This document shows positions 1 through 7,841 of a stretch of DNA of 45,889 nucleotides, piece after piece. The notes below the pieces were generated by a model, which saw nothing but the letters and a program-made list of their open reading frames with translations, was not told the origin of the DNA and did not search any database. A program made the translations under genes and the position numbers. Position 1 is the first letter of the stretch; each line of letters opens with the position of its first letter. This DNA is from Candidatus Zixiibacteriota bacterium (GTDB lineage Bacteria; Zixibacteria; MSB-5A5; GN15; FEB-12), in assembly GCA_021163775.1 (NCBI GenBank), contig JAGGTI010000051.1, positions 1 through 45,889 on the forward strand. Reading direction: 5' to 3'.

Positions 1-531
1 CTAGCCGAGGCCAAATAAGAAAAATATTATAGAACTAAAAGCCGCAAGTACGGTCATGTCTATTACTTTGGACAGGTCAAGGTAGATCAGCAATTGATCT
101 TCCAGCTTGACAACACCCTTGATATAATCAGAATCTATTCCAGTAACGATTTCCGGCGGTGGCTCAATTGAACTGACGGGAAATCGAAGGACCTGTGAAA
201 CCGCATCTACAACCATACCCAAAATATTGCTATTGATATCGACAACAAGGATCCGGGTGTTTTTATCGTGCTCCCTATATTCCATATTGAATCGTTTGCG
301 CAGGTCCACAATCGGAATAACTTTGCCGCGCAAATTAATTACACCCTCAACATAATGTGGAGCCTGGGGAACTTTGGTAATTTCAACCATCCGGTTGATT
401 TCCTGCACCTTCAGAATGTCTACGCCGAACACCTCGGTACTAATGTTGAAAGCTACAACCTGAAGCTCATCACCCATCGCCGCTTCCTCGGTATCCTGAT
501 TTGCGGTTGTTTCTAAAGTTTCTACTTCCAT
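1..531 (-). CDS. cheW: CheW chemotaxis coupling protein with hydrophobic C-terminal tail
   Basis: CheW is the cytoplasmic adaptor linking chemoreceptors to the CheA kinase. The 176-residue product has the CheW signature: FGVDILKVQEINRM near residue 35, then NLRGKVIPIVDLRKRF, and the SSIEPPPEIV and KLEDQLLIYLDLSKV segments of the second beta barrel. It is close to the CheW at 19979-20473 over the whole core. The ATG at 531 follows AAGGGGA at good spacing. The N-terminal ~20 residues are acidic and extra. After the normal end (SKVID) comes a strongly hydrophobic tail of about 17 residues (MTVLAAFSSIIFFLFGLG) that the paralogue lacks; it may anchor the protein or be a late frame extension. Upstream is a sigma-28-like promoter (643-670). 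The stop codon lies at the window edge, so downstream neighbours are unknown. Confidence 0.93.
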   Translation of the reverse strand: MEVETLETTANQDTEEAAMGDELQVVAFNISTEVFGVDILKVQEINRMVEITKVPQAPHYVEGVINLRGKVIPIVDLRKRFNMEYREHDKNTRILVVDINSNILGMVVDAVSQVLRFPVSSIEPPPEIVTGIDSDYIKGVVKLEDQLLIYLDLSKVIDMTVLAAFSSIIFFLFGLG

Positions 532-900
532 TGGACAATTCCCCTTAATCAGCCTTCCAAATTTTCTTTATTGGGCAAAGACATATCCCCGGTCATTAAA
601 TCTTAGCCTACAACATAATTGCTACAGTACGACCATTATCTGATTATCGGTGACTTGTGGTCCACCTTTAGGGGCCCAGCAATATATTGACACACCTACT
701 CATTGATTATACGTGAGCGCAACAACTGTAACGTGTAGCAATACAGCCAGTTATACCATCAATAGTTCGCACACGCAAAATTGGTGGCATATTTTTCCCA
801 ATTCGTTCAAATACTCTTTAAGGACAACTGTTGCACCTTATGAACACTTTTACTATGTTCACGACTAAATAACAGACTCCAACCACTGAAGGAGAATATA
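532..900. other. Divergent intergenic region between cheW and the M29 aminopeptidase
   Basis: This 369-bp spacer holds the cheW sigma-28-like promoter on the minus strand (643-670). On the plus strand TTGCAC (831-836), 17 nt and TATGTT (854-859) form a weak candidate promoter for the aminopeptidase operon, whose ribosome site AAGGAG lies just before 901. I see no coding capacity or RNA gene in the rest. Confidence 0.4.
643..670 (-). promoter_or_regulatory. sigma-28 (FliA)-type promoter upstream of cheW
   Basis: On the minus strand TAAA (670-667), a 15-nt spacer and ACCGATAA (651-644) match the known FliA consensus TAAA-N15-GCCGATAA at all but one position. The element would start transcription about 105 nt before the cheW ATG, which fits flagellar/chemotaxis regulation. 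The match is seen directly; use by sigma-28 is inferred. Confidence 0.6.
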
Positions 901-2040
901 ATGAAAGACAAGCGCAATGAAGTTCTAGCCCATCAACTACTTGACTACTCTACTCGCCTGACAAAAGGCGAAGTCCTCTATGTCGAAATCAAAGGTAAAG
1001 AAACCCTGGAATTGGGTAAGGAGATCATTCGCCTCGCCACCGAGAAAGGCGCAATTCCGTTTTGGTTCTATAACGACGAATCGCTCCTGCGCCAATGGAT
1101 AGGTAAAGCAACCGAGGCTCAACATAAGAAACAAGCCGAACTGCACATGGAACTGATGACCCGCGCCGATGCCTATATCGGTCTTCGCGGTTCCGACAAC
1201 CCATTCGATCTGGCCGACATCCCGCAGGACAAGATCGACCTTTGGAACACAGCTTTTTACAAACCGGTGCATTTGGAAGAGCGCGTCAAACGCACCCGCT
1301 GGGTAGTGCTTCGCTATCCGAATAACGCTATGGCCCAACTGGCCGAAACTTCACAGGAAGCTTTTGAAGATTTCTATTTCGACGTATGCTGTGCTGACTA
1401 CGCCAAAATGTCCAAAGCGATGGACGCTCTCTATGCGCTGATCAACACCACCAACAAAGTTGAGATAAAAGCCCCCGGTACTGATCTGTCGTTCTCACTC
1501 AAAGGCATCCCAGTTATCAAGTGTGACGGTCTCCGCAATATCCCTGACGGTGAGGTCTACACCGCTCCGGTTCGCGATTCAATCAACGGCACTATCACCT
1601 ACAACACCCCATCGCTCTACCAGGGTACGGTCTACAACAACATCTCGTTTACGTTTGAAAACGGCAAGATCATCAAAGCGACCTGCGCCGGTGATGTAGA
1701 GAAACTCAACAAGATCCTCGATGGCGACGAAGGTGCCCGGTATGTTGGCGAGTTTGCTATCGGCGTCAACCCGTTTGTCCTGCATCCAATGAAAGACACG
1801 CTTTTTGACGAGAAGATTGCAGGATCGTTCCACTTGACACCTGGTCAGTGCTACGACGAGGCGGATAATGGCAATCAGTCGAACATCCATTGGGATCTGG
1901 TACAGATTCAGCGCGCCGACTATGGTGGCGGTGAGATATGGTTCGACGGCAAGCTGATTCGCAAAGACGGGATATTCACCGATGCCAAGATGGAAAAGTC
2001 GTTCTCAAAAGAGAATCTGAAGCCCAAAGGTCTGGACTGA
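901..2040 (+). CDS. M29 family metallo-aminopeptidase (AmpS/AmpT-like)
   Basis: This 379-residue protein is full length for the M29 thermophilic aminopeptidase family, cytoplasmic two-metal enzymes that remove N-terminal residues from peptides. The C-terminal half carries the metal-ligand blocks: the VGEFAIGVNPF segment with its glutamate (~residue 283), GSFHLTPGQCYDEADNG with a histidine, and NIHWDLV with the final His and Asp. The end of the chain (GGGEIWFDGKLIRKDGIF) is also characteristic. The start is an ATG with AAGGAGA seven bases upstream. It is the first gene of a tight three-gene operon, with 12 bp to the ferritin-like gene. M29 family membership is secure; the individual substrate is not predictable. 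Confidence 0.93.
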   Translation: MKDKRNEVLAHQLLDYSTRLTKGEVLYVEIKGKETLELGKEIIRLATEKGAIPFWFYNDESLLRQWIGKATEAQHKKQAELHMELMTRADAYIGLRGSDNPFDLADIPQDKIDLWNTAFYKPVHLEERVKRTRWVVLRYPNNAMAQLAETSQEAFEDFYFDVCCADYAKMSKAMDALYALINTTNKVEIKAPGTDLSFSLKGIPVIKCDGLRNIPDGEVYTAPVRDSINGTITYNTPSLYQGTVYNNISFTFENGKIIKATCAGDVEKLNKILDGDEGARYVGEFAIGVNPFVLHPMKDTLFDEKIAGSFHLTPGQCYDEADNGNQSNIHWDLVQIQRADYGGGEIWFDGKLIRKDGIFTDAKMEKSFSKENLKPKGLD

Positions 2041-2052
2041 GAATAAGCTGTC

Positions 2053-2553
2053 ATGGACGTGATCAAATACGCAATGCAGATGGAGTTAGACGGCGTGAAG
2101 TTCTACGAACAGGCGGCCAGAGCCGCCCCGGACAAACTCCGCGAGATATTCGAGCACCTGGCTGACGAAGAAAGAAGACATTTCAAGTTCTTCTACTCCC
2201 TCTCCGAGGGACAAACCGACAAAGCAAGGAAGAATCTCATTTCCGACTCGCTCGGAGAGAGCAAGAATATCTTTGTGCAGATGATTGAGCAGAACGCTCA
2301 GACCGAGTTCAGCGATGAAGTCCGCGAAGTCTGGCGACAGGCGCGCGAGATTGAGGAAAAAGCTGTCGCGATGTACACCGATGAAGCTGAGAAGGAAAAC
2401 AACGTAACACGTAAGGACTTACTTTGGAAAATAGCCGAGGAAGAACGCCGGCATATCTATCTTATCGAAAACGTTCTGAGTTTTCTGATCGATCCTCAGG
2501 GGTTTGCCGCATCACAGCAGTACGCCTCATTCAAGAGCGCGGAAGGCCATTGA
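2053..2553 (+). CDS. Ferritin-like / rubrerythrin-type diiron protein
   Basis: The 166-residue, almost all-helical protein has the paired Glu and ExxH motifs of a ferritin-like diiron four-helix bundle: MELDGVKFYEQAAR in helix 1, ADEERRHFKFF (ExxH around residues 40-43) in helix 2, the REIEEKAVAMY glutamates in helix 3, and AEEERRHIYLIE (second ExxH) in helix 4. There is no C-terminal rubredoxin domain (no CxxC pairs), so it is the short, rubrerythrin-like type. Such proteins usually reduce peroxide or handle iron. It sits between the aminopeptidase and the SDR gene with spacings of 12 and 16 bp, so all three are probably co-transcribed. Confidence 0.88.
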   Translation: MDVIKYAMQMELDGVKFYEQAARAAPDKLREIFEHLADEERRHFKFFYSLSEGQTDKARKNLISDSLGESKNIFVQMIEQNAQTEFSDEVREVWRQAREIEEKAVAMYTDEAEKENNVTRKDLLWKIAEEERRHIYLIENVLSFLIDPQGFAASQQYASFKSAEGH

Positions 2554-2569
2554 GCAGGCAAGAACAGAA

Positions 2570-3325
2570 ATGATCTCGCTTAAAAATAAAGTCACGCTCA
2601 TCACCGGAGCGTCACGCGGTATCGGTCGCGCGGCGGCCCTGTTGTTCGCCCAGGCTGGTTCGGATATCATCATTAATTACCGAGCCGACGAAGATGCCGC
2701 TGACTCTATCAAAGGTGATTGCTTGCAGTTGGGTGTGCGCGCCGTGACCATCAAGGCCAATGTCGCTAACCGTGATGAAGTTGACACGATGGTTCAAGAC
2801 GCGATCGAGGATTTCAGCCGGATTGATATCCTGATCAACAACGCCGGGGTCTGGGAAGAAAACCTAATCGACGCAATCGACGAGACCCGCCTCAAGCGCG
2901 CAATAGACATCAACCTGTACGGCACTTTTTACCCGACTATGGCAGTCGTGCCACACATGAAGAAACAGCGGTCGGGCAGTATCATAAATATCTCATCCAC
3001 TGCCGGCCAGCGAGGCGAGTCACAACATTCGCCTTATTCAGCTACGAAAAGCGCTGTCATCGGACTGACCAAGTCATGGGCACCCGAACTCATAGAATTT
3101 GGTATCAGGGTCAACTGTGTCGCCCCCGGCTGGGTCGATACCGATATGTCACACGCTGATCTGATCAGCGCCGACAAGGACGAAATTTTGCGAAAAATAC
3201 CGATGGGTCGTGCCGGTACACCGGAAGAACTGGCCGGACCGATCCTGTTTCTGGCGTCCGACCTGTCAACTTTTATCACCGGTGAAATACTAAACGTCAA
3301 CGGCGGCGCTGTCCTCTGCGGCTGA
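2570..3325 (+). CDS. Short-chain dehydrogenase/reductase (FabG-like SDR)
   Basis: This 251-residue protein is a classical SDR that uses NAD(P)H to interconvert carbonyl and hydroxyl groups. Visible motifs are the Rossmann TGASRGIG near the N-terminus, NNAG (~residue 93), the catalytic Ser in ISSTAG, and YSATK with catalytic Tyr and Lys. The C-terminal NVNGGAVLCG matches FabG-like enzymes. I chose the ATG at 2570 (MISLKNKVTLITG), which puts the Rossmann motif at the usual place; an in-frame ATG at 2504 would overlap the upstream gene by 50 bp. It is the last gene of the 901-3325 operon and ends one base before the stop of the convergent peptidase gene. FabG (3-oxoacyl reductase) is possible, but no fatty-acid genes are nearby. 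Confidence 0.9.
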   Translation: MISLKNKVTLITGASRGIGRAAALLFAQAGSDIIINYRADEDAADSIKGDCLQLGVRAVTIKANVANRDEVDTMVQDAIEDFSRIDILINNAGVWEENLIDAIDETRLKRAIDINLYGTFYPTMAVVPHMKKQRSGSIINISSTAGQRGESQHSPYSATKSAVIGLTKSWAPELIEFGIRVNCVAPGWVDTDMSHADLISADKDEILRKIPMGRAGTPEELAGPILFLASDLSTFITGEILNVNGGAVLCG

Positions 3326-3326
3326 C

Positions 3327-5477
3327 CTAGTGGCCTCCGCGGATGGGAATCAGACCGATTTCCAGAGGCGATTCGGTCACGGCCCATTGGCCTTTGCCCA
3401 CGTTTCGAGCGCCTTTGAATACCAGATACGAATACTTGCCGTAATGCGGAATAAGTTGACCAAGGCGCGGCAATGATTCGCTGTTCTCGCTAAGTACGAC
3501 CAAGTACTTGTCAAACCCATTCCAATTTCTACCAGCAAAGACAAAAGTGTGTCCCGCCCGAAGATACTCGGTGTCATTGATGATAATCGAACTGTCGGTA
3601 GTGGTCAGCATCGCGGCCAGGTTATCCGGCAAATCCGGCGGGTTCAGCAGGACGGGAGCGAAGTCTTTCACTTCACTATCGAGAACAATGCTCTCCTCAA
3701 CTACGGTCGAATCCTCAGCGAGATTCTCGCTAAACGATTGGAACGCCGCATTGAATGGTTTATTAGTGTCGTAGGTTACAAACCGTTTCTGTTCAATTCC
3801 GAGGACCGCGGAGACAATCGGCTCAATCTCTTCGGAATATAACCGCCGGAACAGATGATAGTCAGGATCTAATTCCACCGAACTTGATATCCCGATTACC
3901 TCGAATTCAAATTCAGTTCGTTCAGAGTCCAATACTACAGGAGTATCCATTACACCATCCTCACCTTCAAAATGAATGGGGATTTTTAGATGGTAAAGGT
4001 CCGGGCCTTCCTGTGACAAGGCCAGACGGATCTTCTTGTGTAGATGATCCTCGCTAATAGTCGACCCGATAAACTCTATTTTCAACGATGGTGCACCGGT
4101 GCGATCAATCCACTGCGGAATGACCCATGACAAATCCTGTCCGCTCGTTTCTTCAAAAGCCGCGATCCACTCTTCCCACGAAATCTGTTGGCCCTTGTAT
4201 TTTTCGAATACCAGTCTCCCAGCCGCTCGGAACGGCCCGGAACCAATCTCCTGCTCGATCATATGGCACACCATCATCGCCTTGTTGTAGCCAATGGTAC
4301 GGCTACCCGCACTGCTTCGCGACGTAAATTCGCGGATCGGGAAATCGTTGCCTTCGTTAACATAACTATCGTACTCTTTGAGGATGTTTTTACGATATGC
4401 TTTCGCGGCGTCTTCCGATTCATTGAGCTTATACTGATAATCGGCCCCATAAACCGTGGTCGCCTCGCACCAGTTGCCGCGCTCGTAATCGACATAAACT
4501 GAATTACCCCACCAATTGTGGAGCACCTCGTGACCCAGCGATGTCGCTTTGATAAACGGCAGGCGTAACACCTGCTGACCCAGAAGCGTCCAAGCCGGCA
4601 TACCGTAGCCGGTCGGGAAAAAATTCTCCGCTACTGTAAAACGCTCAAATGGATACGGCCCAATCTTCTCGGAATACATACTCAGGTAACCGGCAGTCGC
4701 CTCAAGATAACCGTCCATCAAAGCGGTGTCGGCCTCAAAGAAATAGCAAGCGACCTCAATTCCATCCTGATCGACCGAACGGACAACATAAGGTGCCGCC
4801 ATAAACATACAGCCATCGTTCTTGTATGTGTTTTCCCAGGTTTCCACACGGCGGTCACCGACAACATCAGACGAAACCAGGTTGCCATCCGCGACTGAGT
4901 GCCAGGCCACCGGAATATCCGCCGTAAGACAAAAATGCGACAGAGTCTCGTCGCCCATAGGGTAGTAAAAAGCACTCGGGCTGAGATACGCGCCCTTTTC
5001 CAGGATCGTGCCGTTCACTTCGTTACCGACTTTTTCACGCGAGAACCGGGTGTTCTCAACCGGATCAGCAAACTGTGCCTTGAATTCAATCACAAATAAA
5101 GCCTTGCCGGACACATCCGACTCAAAGAATACTAACAACGACTCACCGTCGGTTTCTATAGGAGGCAGATCGGCCTTAACCTCCATTGGAAACTGGGTAG
5201 TGTCTGATGAGCTAGCAACACGATATTCTACCAACTTATCGCCAATTTTGAGCATACTGATCTTCGCGTTGGCGTTCAAATAGAACAGGTTCCAGCCAGC
5301 CTGAACAGCGGCTTCGCCCTGGTCGATGATCGTCGCCTCCTGCGCTGGGACGTCAAACTCAAGGTGGATATCATGACTGGTAAAATCTACGATCGTTGCC
5401 GCTTCGGCCAAACCGAACAGGCTCCCGGAGAAGATAATCGCAAAGGTAATAACGAACAGGTATCGTGTGAACATCAT
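3327..5477 (-). CDS. Secreted M1-like metallopeptidase (gluzincin) with divergent active-site spacing
   Basis: The 716-residue protein starts with a signal peptide (hydrophobic core FVITFAIIFSGSLFGLAEA) and so is exported. Its catalytic zinc motif is HEVLHNWWGN at ~316-325, followed by NWCEA with the third ligand Glu. This identifies an M1-type gluzincin domain. Two departures from textbook M1 enzymes are visible. The GAMEN exopeptidase loop is replaced by YGMPAW. The Glu after HExxH is one residue closer (17 intervening rather than 18). The region before ~250 is beta-rich, as in M1 N-domains, and ~170 residues after 560 are of unknown function. Two consecutive ATGs begin the gene. It converges on the SDR gene with almost no gap. 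The enzyme may trim extracellular peptides; exact specificity is unknown. Confidence 0.85.
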   Translation of the reverse strand: MMFTRYLFVITFAIIFSGSLFGLAEAATIVDFTSHDIHLEFDVPAQEATIIDQGEAAVQAGWNLFYLNANAKISMLKIGDKLVEYRVASSSDTTQFPMEVKADLPPIETDGESLLVFFESDVSGKALFVIEFKAQFADPVENTRFSREKVGNEVNGTILEKGAYLSPSAFYYPMGDETLSHFCLTADIPVAWHSVADGNLVSSDVVGDRRVETWENTYKNDGCMFMAAPYVVRSVDQDGIEVACYFFEADTALMDGYLEATAGYLSMYSEKIGPYPFERFTVAENFFPTGYGMPAWTLLGQQVLRLPFIKATSLGHEVLHNWWGNSVYVDYERGNWCEATTVYGADYQYKLNESEDAAKAYRKNILKEYDSYVNEGNDFPIREFTSRSSAGSRTIGYNKAMMVCHMIEQEIGSGPFRAAGRLVFEKYKGQQISWEEWIAAFEETSGQDLSWVIPQWIDRTGAPSLKIEFIGSTISEDHLHKKIRLALSQEGPDLYHLKIPIHFEGEDGVMDTPVVLDSERTEFEFEVIGISSSVELDPDYHLFRRLYSEEIEPIVSAVLGIEQKRFVTYDTNKPFNAAFQSFSENLAEDSTVVEESIVLDSEVKDFAPVLLNPPDLPDNLAAMLTTTDSSIIINDTEYLRAGHTFVFAGRNWNGFDKYLVVLSENSESLPRLGQLIPHYGKYSYLVFKGARNVGKGQWAVTESPLEIGLIPIRGGH

Positions 5478-5540
5478 AGCAGACTCCTTTTGCTTAACGT
5501 CAACTTTGCAGAGAAGCTACGATCAGGCCGCTGGAATTGC

Positions 5541-5665
5541 AATATATATTGTGGGCGACAGACGCCCTGAGGCTGTCCCTCCGATGAATAATTGTTAGCG
5601 TGACCGGCAAATATCCACATCTGCTGGATGTCTGGTTTCTCACTCAAACGGCCAACGTTCGGAAC
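5541..5665. repeat. Intergenic repeat modules: GTGGGCG-CAGACGCCC and ATCCACATCTG types
   Basis: The stretch 5543-5580 (TATATTGTGGGCG, CAGACGCCC, GGCTGTCCC) matches the start of the right-end repeat region at 45213-45250 almost base for base. A CCACATCTGCTGGATGTC stretch near 5612 belongs to the CAGATGTGGACATCTG family also found near 7695, 7714 and 21028. They fill the spacer between the M1-like gene and the PspC gene and encode nothing recognisable. Confidence 0.6.
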
Positions 5666-5678
5666 CCAACCTACTTGA

Positions 5679-5879
5679 CTACACCGCCGGTGGTTCGTAC
5701 GGTGGCTCGGGAATCATAATCCAGCCGACCAGGTAGGCAATTAACCCTGCGCCCCAAAAGGCAAAAAAGACGGTCGCCAGACGGACAATGACCGGGTCGA
5801 TATCCAAGTAATCGGCCATTCCACCACATACTCCGCCGATCATCTTGTCGGTTCTTGATCTGTACAGTTTCTTAGCCAT
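5679..5879 (-). CDS. PspC domain small membrane protein
   Basis: This 66-residue protein is a minimal PspC domain: [20 protein letters not shown], then a short amphipathic stretch ([13 protein letters not shown]) and one membrane helix ([20 protein letters not shown]) ending IPEPP. PspC proteins take part in phage-shock or envelope-stress responses at the inner membrane. The ATG at 5879 is preceded by AGGAC; a longer reading to 6029 lacks support. It is the last gene of the sigma/anti-sigma/YbjQ/PspC string, after a 164-bp gap that contains a hairpin repeat. An envelope-stress role is inferred from family and neighbours. Confidence 0.88.
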   Translation of the reverse strand: MAKKLYRSRTDKMIGGVCGGMADYLDIDPVIVRLATVFFAFWGAGLIAYLVGWIMIPEPPYEPPAV

Positions 5880-6003
5880 GATTTTTTGTCCTATGTCTAT
5901 GAGACCGGTGCTACGGCAAAAATGTTGCAGTGACTTGTAACCTCGACCCGCGTTGTGTGCTTTCAGGCGATTCTGCCCGATAGCCTCTTTCACGCTCACT
6001 GAA

Positions 6004-6025
6004 TGTCGGGCAGGGTCGCCCGACA
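6004..6025 (-). repeat. Family F hairpin repeat, copy 1
   Basis: A 22-nt element: 7-nt arms TGTCGGG and CCCGACA around the 8-nt centre CGACCCTG when read on the minus strand. The arms are perfectly complementary. Other copies are at 14232, 20880 and 20922. It lies between the YbjQ-like and PspC genes. Confidence 0.7.
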
Positions 6026-6043
6026 ACACACCAAGTTGCCCCC

Positions 6044-6364
6044 CTACTCATCCTTCACAATCACGGCAGTACCGTAAACGACCAACTCTGCGGCTGACTG
6101 CATCATCGATGAAGTTGAGAACCGGGTCATGGTAATCGCGTTGGCACCAAGTTCCTTCGCCTGTTCAATCATCCGGTCTAACGCCTGCTCCCGTGACTCC
6201 GCCATCATCTTGGTATACTCCGTTATTTCGCCGCCGAACAATCCCCGAAATACAGCGGCGATATCACGCCCCGCGTGCCGTGCGCGTATTGTGTTGCCTT
6301 TAACCAAGCCGAACGTCTTGACTACTTTTTTACCAGCTATATTCTCCGTTGTAGCGATGATCAT
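6044..6364 (-). CDS. YbjQ/UPF0145 family protein
   Basis: This 106-residue protein matches the YbjQ (UPF0145) family: an N-terminal beta-strand region with [11 protein letters not shown] and [12 protein letters not shown], the middle [20 protein letters not shown] segment, then [25 protein letters not shown], and a hydrophobic last strand ([11 protein letters not shown]). The family forms small cytoplasmic pentameric barrels of unknown function. The ATG overlaps the stop of the upstream anti-sigma gene by 4 bp (ATGA), with GGAGG seven bases before, so the two genes are translationally coupled. Confidence 0.88.
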   Translation of the reverse strand: MIIATTENIAGKKVVKTFGLVKGNTIRARHAGRDIAAVFRGLFGGEITEYTKMMAESREQALDRMIEQAKELGANAITMTRFSTSSMMQSAAELVVYGTAVIVKDE

Positions 6365-6804
6365 CTCTCAACCTCCGTATACCGTTCGCGTTTACGAGCA
6401 AACAACCGTTCCCGAGCGTACGAAACAAGCAAAATAACTCCGCCCACACTCAGCAACGGCAGACCGATTTGGAGCCACAACGGCGCGTCAGGATCGGTAA
6501 ATAGCTTGTAAAAGATATTATACAGGCCGAAACAGGCCACGATAATCGCTCCGACCGAGAAAAATATCCAACCCACTCCCCGTTCGGTTTTTTTATAGAG
6601 CGATTCCCAGTATGATTCCCAGATCTGGTCTGGAATGTCCGCATACCTCATCCCGTTTGTCACCTCTTTCAGTTTCATGAACTCTTCCAACTCGGTGCGT
6701 AATTCGGCGGAGTGAGACAACTCGCGTTCAAACTCGAGCTTCTCGGCGTCGGTCAACTCACCGTCAACATATCCGGCTAAAAGTTCACGATAGTTCTCAC
6801 TCAT
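6361..6804 (-). CDS. Membrane anti-sigma factor lacking the usual zinc motif
   Basis: The 147-residue protein begins with ELLAGYVDGELTDAEKLEFE, the typical start of an anti-sigma domain that grips an ECF sigma factor, followed by helical ELRTELEEFMKLKEV. The normal HxxxCxxC zinc site is absent; there is no Cys in the N-terminal 90 residues. Two membrane helices follow (IFFSVGAIIVACFGLYNIFY at ~80-100 and WLQIGLPLLSVGGVILLVSY), then a basic tail. The gene starts inside the end of the sigma factor gene (8-bp overlap), the usual arrangement for a cognate pair. Membrane anchoring suggests a signal from the envelope, perhaps released by proteolysis. Confidence 0.82.
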   Translation of the reverse strand: MSENYRELLAGYVDGELTDAEKLEFERELSHSAELRTELEEFMKLKEVTNGMRYADIPDQIWESYWESLYKKTERGVGWIFFSVGAIIVACFGLYNIFYKLFTDPDAPLWLQIGLPLLSVGGVILLVSYARERLFARKRERYTEVER

Positions 6805-7396
6805 CGTTTTGCCTCATAAGCTTGGCTAACCTTTTCCGCGCATAGTAGAGTCTCGACATAACCGTGCCCCGCGGGATATCGAGCATAGTCGCAATCTCGT
6901 CGTACGACAAGTTGCGGAAATGCTGAAGTACGACGATTTCACGATCAGCAAACGAAAGCTCCATCAACGCCTCGCGCAACCCTGCCGCCTGCTGTTTCTT
7001 GATCATTGCCTCTTCGGGGTTGTCATCGCTCACCAGCAGATACGAAGCGTCATCAACATCGACCATCCTATAGTCGTGAGTCGTCCGTCGCCTCAGCCAG
7101 GTCCGGCAGAGATTGGCAATAATCGTGTAGAACCACGGCAGAAACGGCTGGCTCTTGTCGAATGTATTGGCCGACTTGTAAACGCGCAGAAAAGCCTCCT
7201 GGCTGATATCAAACGCGTCGTCTTTGTTGCCAACCATCCCGAGCGCCACTCGGTACGCCGTCTTCTTGTGTCTCTCCACAAGCTTTTCAAACGCTTTTTG
7301 GGCTTTTTTGTTTTTTTTGTCGCCCGTGCCAATACTCATAACCAGTGCAGAATCGTTAGTCATTGATTCTTCTTCCCTATCCTTATCACTGGTCAT
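6797..7396 (-). CDS. ECF-type RNA polymerase sigma factor
   Basis: This is a sigma-70 family ECF factor (~199 residues). Region 2 is visible as AYRVALGMVGNKDDAFDISQ, then EAFLRVYKSA and FLPWFYTIIANLCRTWLRRR. Region 4 is YDEIATMLDIPRGTVMSRLY followed by YARKRLAKLM, a helix-turn-helix for the -35 element. The start is uncertain: a TTG at 7411, ATG at 7396 (GGAAA upstream) or ATG at 7363 are all possible; I use 7396. A run of lysines (GDKKNKKAQKAFEK) precedes region 2. It heads an operon with its likely anti-sigma partner, a YbjQ-like protein and PspC, pointing to an envelope-stress regulon. Confidence 0.9.
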   Translation of the reverse strand: MTSDKDREEESMTNDSALVMSIGTGDKKNKKAQKAFEKLVERHKKTAYRVALGMVGNKDDAFDISQEAFLRVYKSANTFDKSQPFLPWFYTIIANLCRTWLRRRTTHDYRMVDVDDASYLLVSDDNPEEAMIKKQQAAGLREALMELSFADREIVVLQHFRNLSYDEIATMLDIPRGTVMSRLYYARKRLAKLMRQNDE

Positions 7397-7841
7397 ACTT
7401 TGCGTTTCCAAGATTATTCAAACCTGTTTTGATGCTCTTCGTAGGGCAAAACCCCTTAGCGGTCTTGCCATTTGTGGCGGAACCACCAAGGCAACCACAG
7501 GTTGGTTGGTTCCACCCTGCGAATTCTGCTTGCTTTGGAGTTAAGCTATTAGTTTATTTGATCTTAGGTCAAATAAAAAACGCCCTATTGTCATCCTTGC
7601 AAAAGGAGCCGTCTTCGAACCCGCCATGATCTTCCGCTAAGCACCTGTCAGGTTGCAAGCAACCTGACCTACCTCGTCTTCCAGTGCCCGACAGATGTCC
7701 ACATTCTAGTGCCCGGCAGATGTCCACATCTGCCGACGATGGCAGGACCGCCAAGGGGTCCTGCCCTTGTATGTCGCATAAAAATAAGGGCAGGGCCATG
7801 ACGGCCCTGCCCTTGACACTACAGTTTGTTTCCGGTATTTG
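7397..7841. repeat. Intergenic mosaic of hairpin repeats (families B, C, D, E)
   Basis: This ~445-bp spacer has no convincing gene. It contains a family E hairpin (7445-7469: arms GGCAAAACC and GGTCTTGCC, loop CCTTAGC), a GGTTGGTTGGTTCCACC block (7481-7496), the palindrome CAGGTTGCAAGCAACCTG (7649-7666), a perfect family B hairpin (7714-7735: CGGCAGATGT, CC, ACATCTGCCG), and a second family E hairpin on the minus strand (7741-7765: GGCAGGACC, loop CCTTGGC, GGTCCTGCC). A terminator for the pilus operon follows at 7780-7814. The same modules recur in other spacers here. Confidence 0.7.
7780..7814 (-). terminator. Rho-independent terminator of the minor-pilin operon
   Basis: A perfect 12-bp stem (AAGGGCAGGGCC and GGCCCTGCCCTT, 7786-7797 with 7803-7814) with a 5-nt loop is followed on the minus strand by ATTTTT. 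It lies 28 bp beyond the stop of the second PilX-like gene. Confidence 0.85.

Noticed and set aside
937-1338. Antisense frame within the M29 aminopeptidase gene
   Set aside because: Shadow of a well-supported gene in the opposite strand, without its own signals.
2504-2569. Earlier start for the SDR gene
   Set aside because: It would overlap the ferritin-like gene by 50 bp and add a basic stretch absent from SDR enzymes; ATG 2570 fits the Rossmann motif position.
3508-4502. Several plus-strand frames inside the M1-like peptidase gene
   Set aside because: Overlapping shadows of a gene with clear catalytic motifs and a signal peptide on the minus strand.
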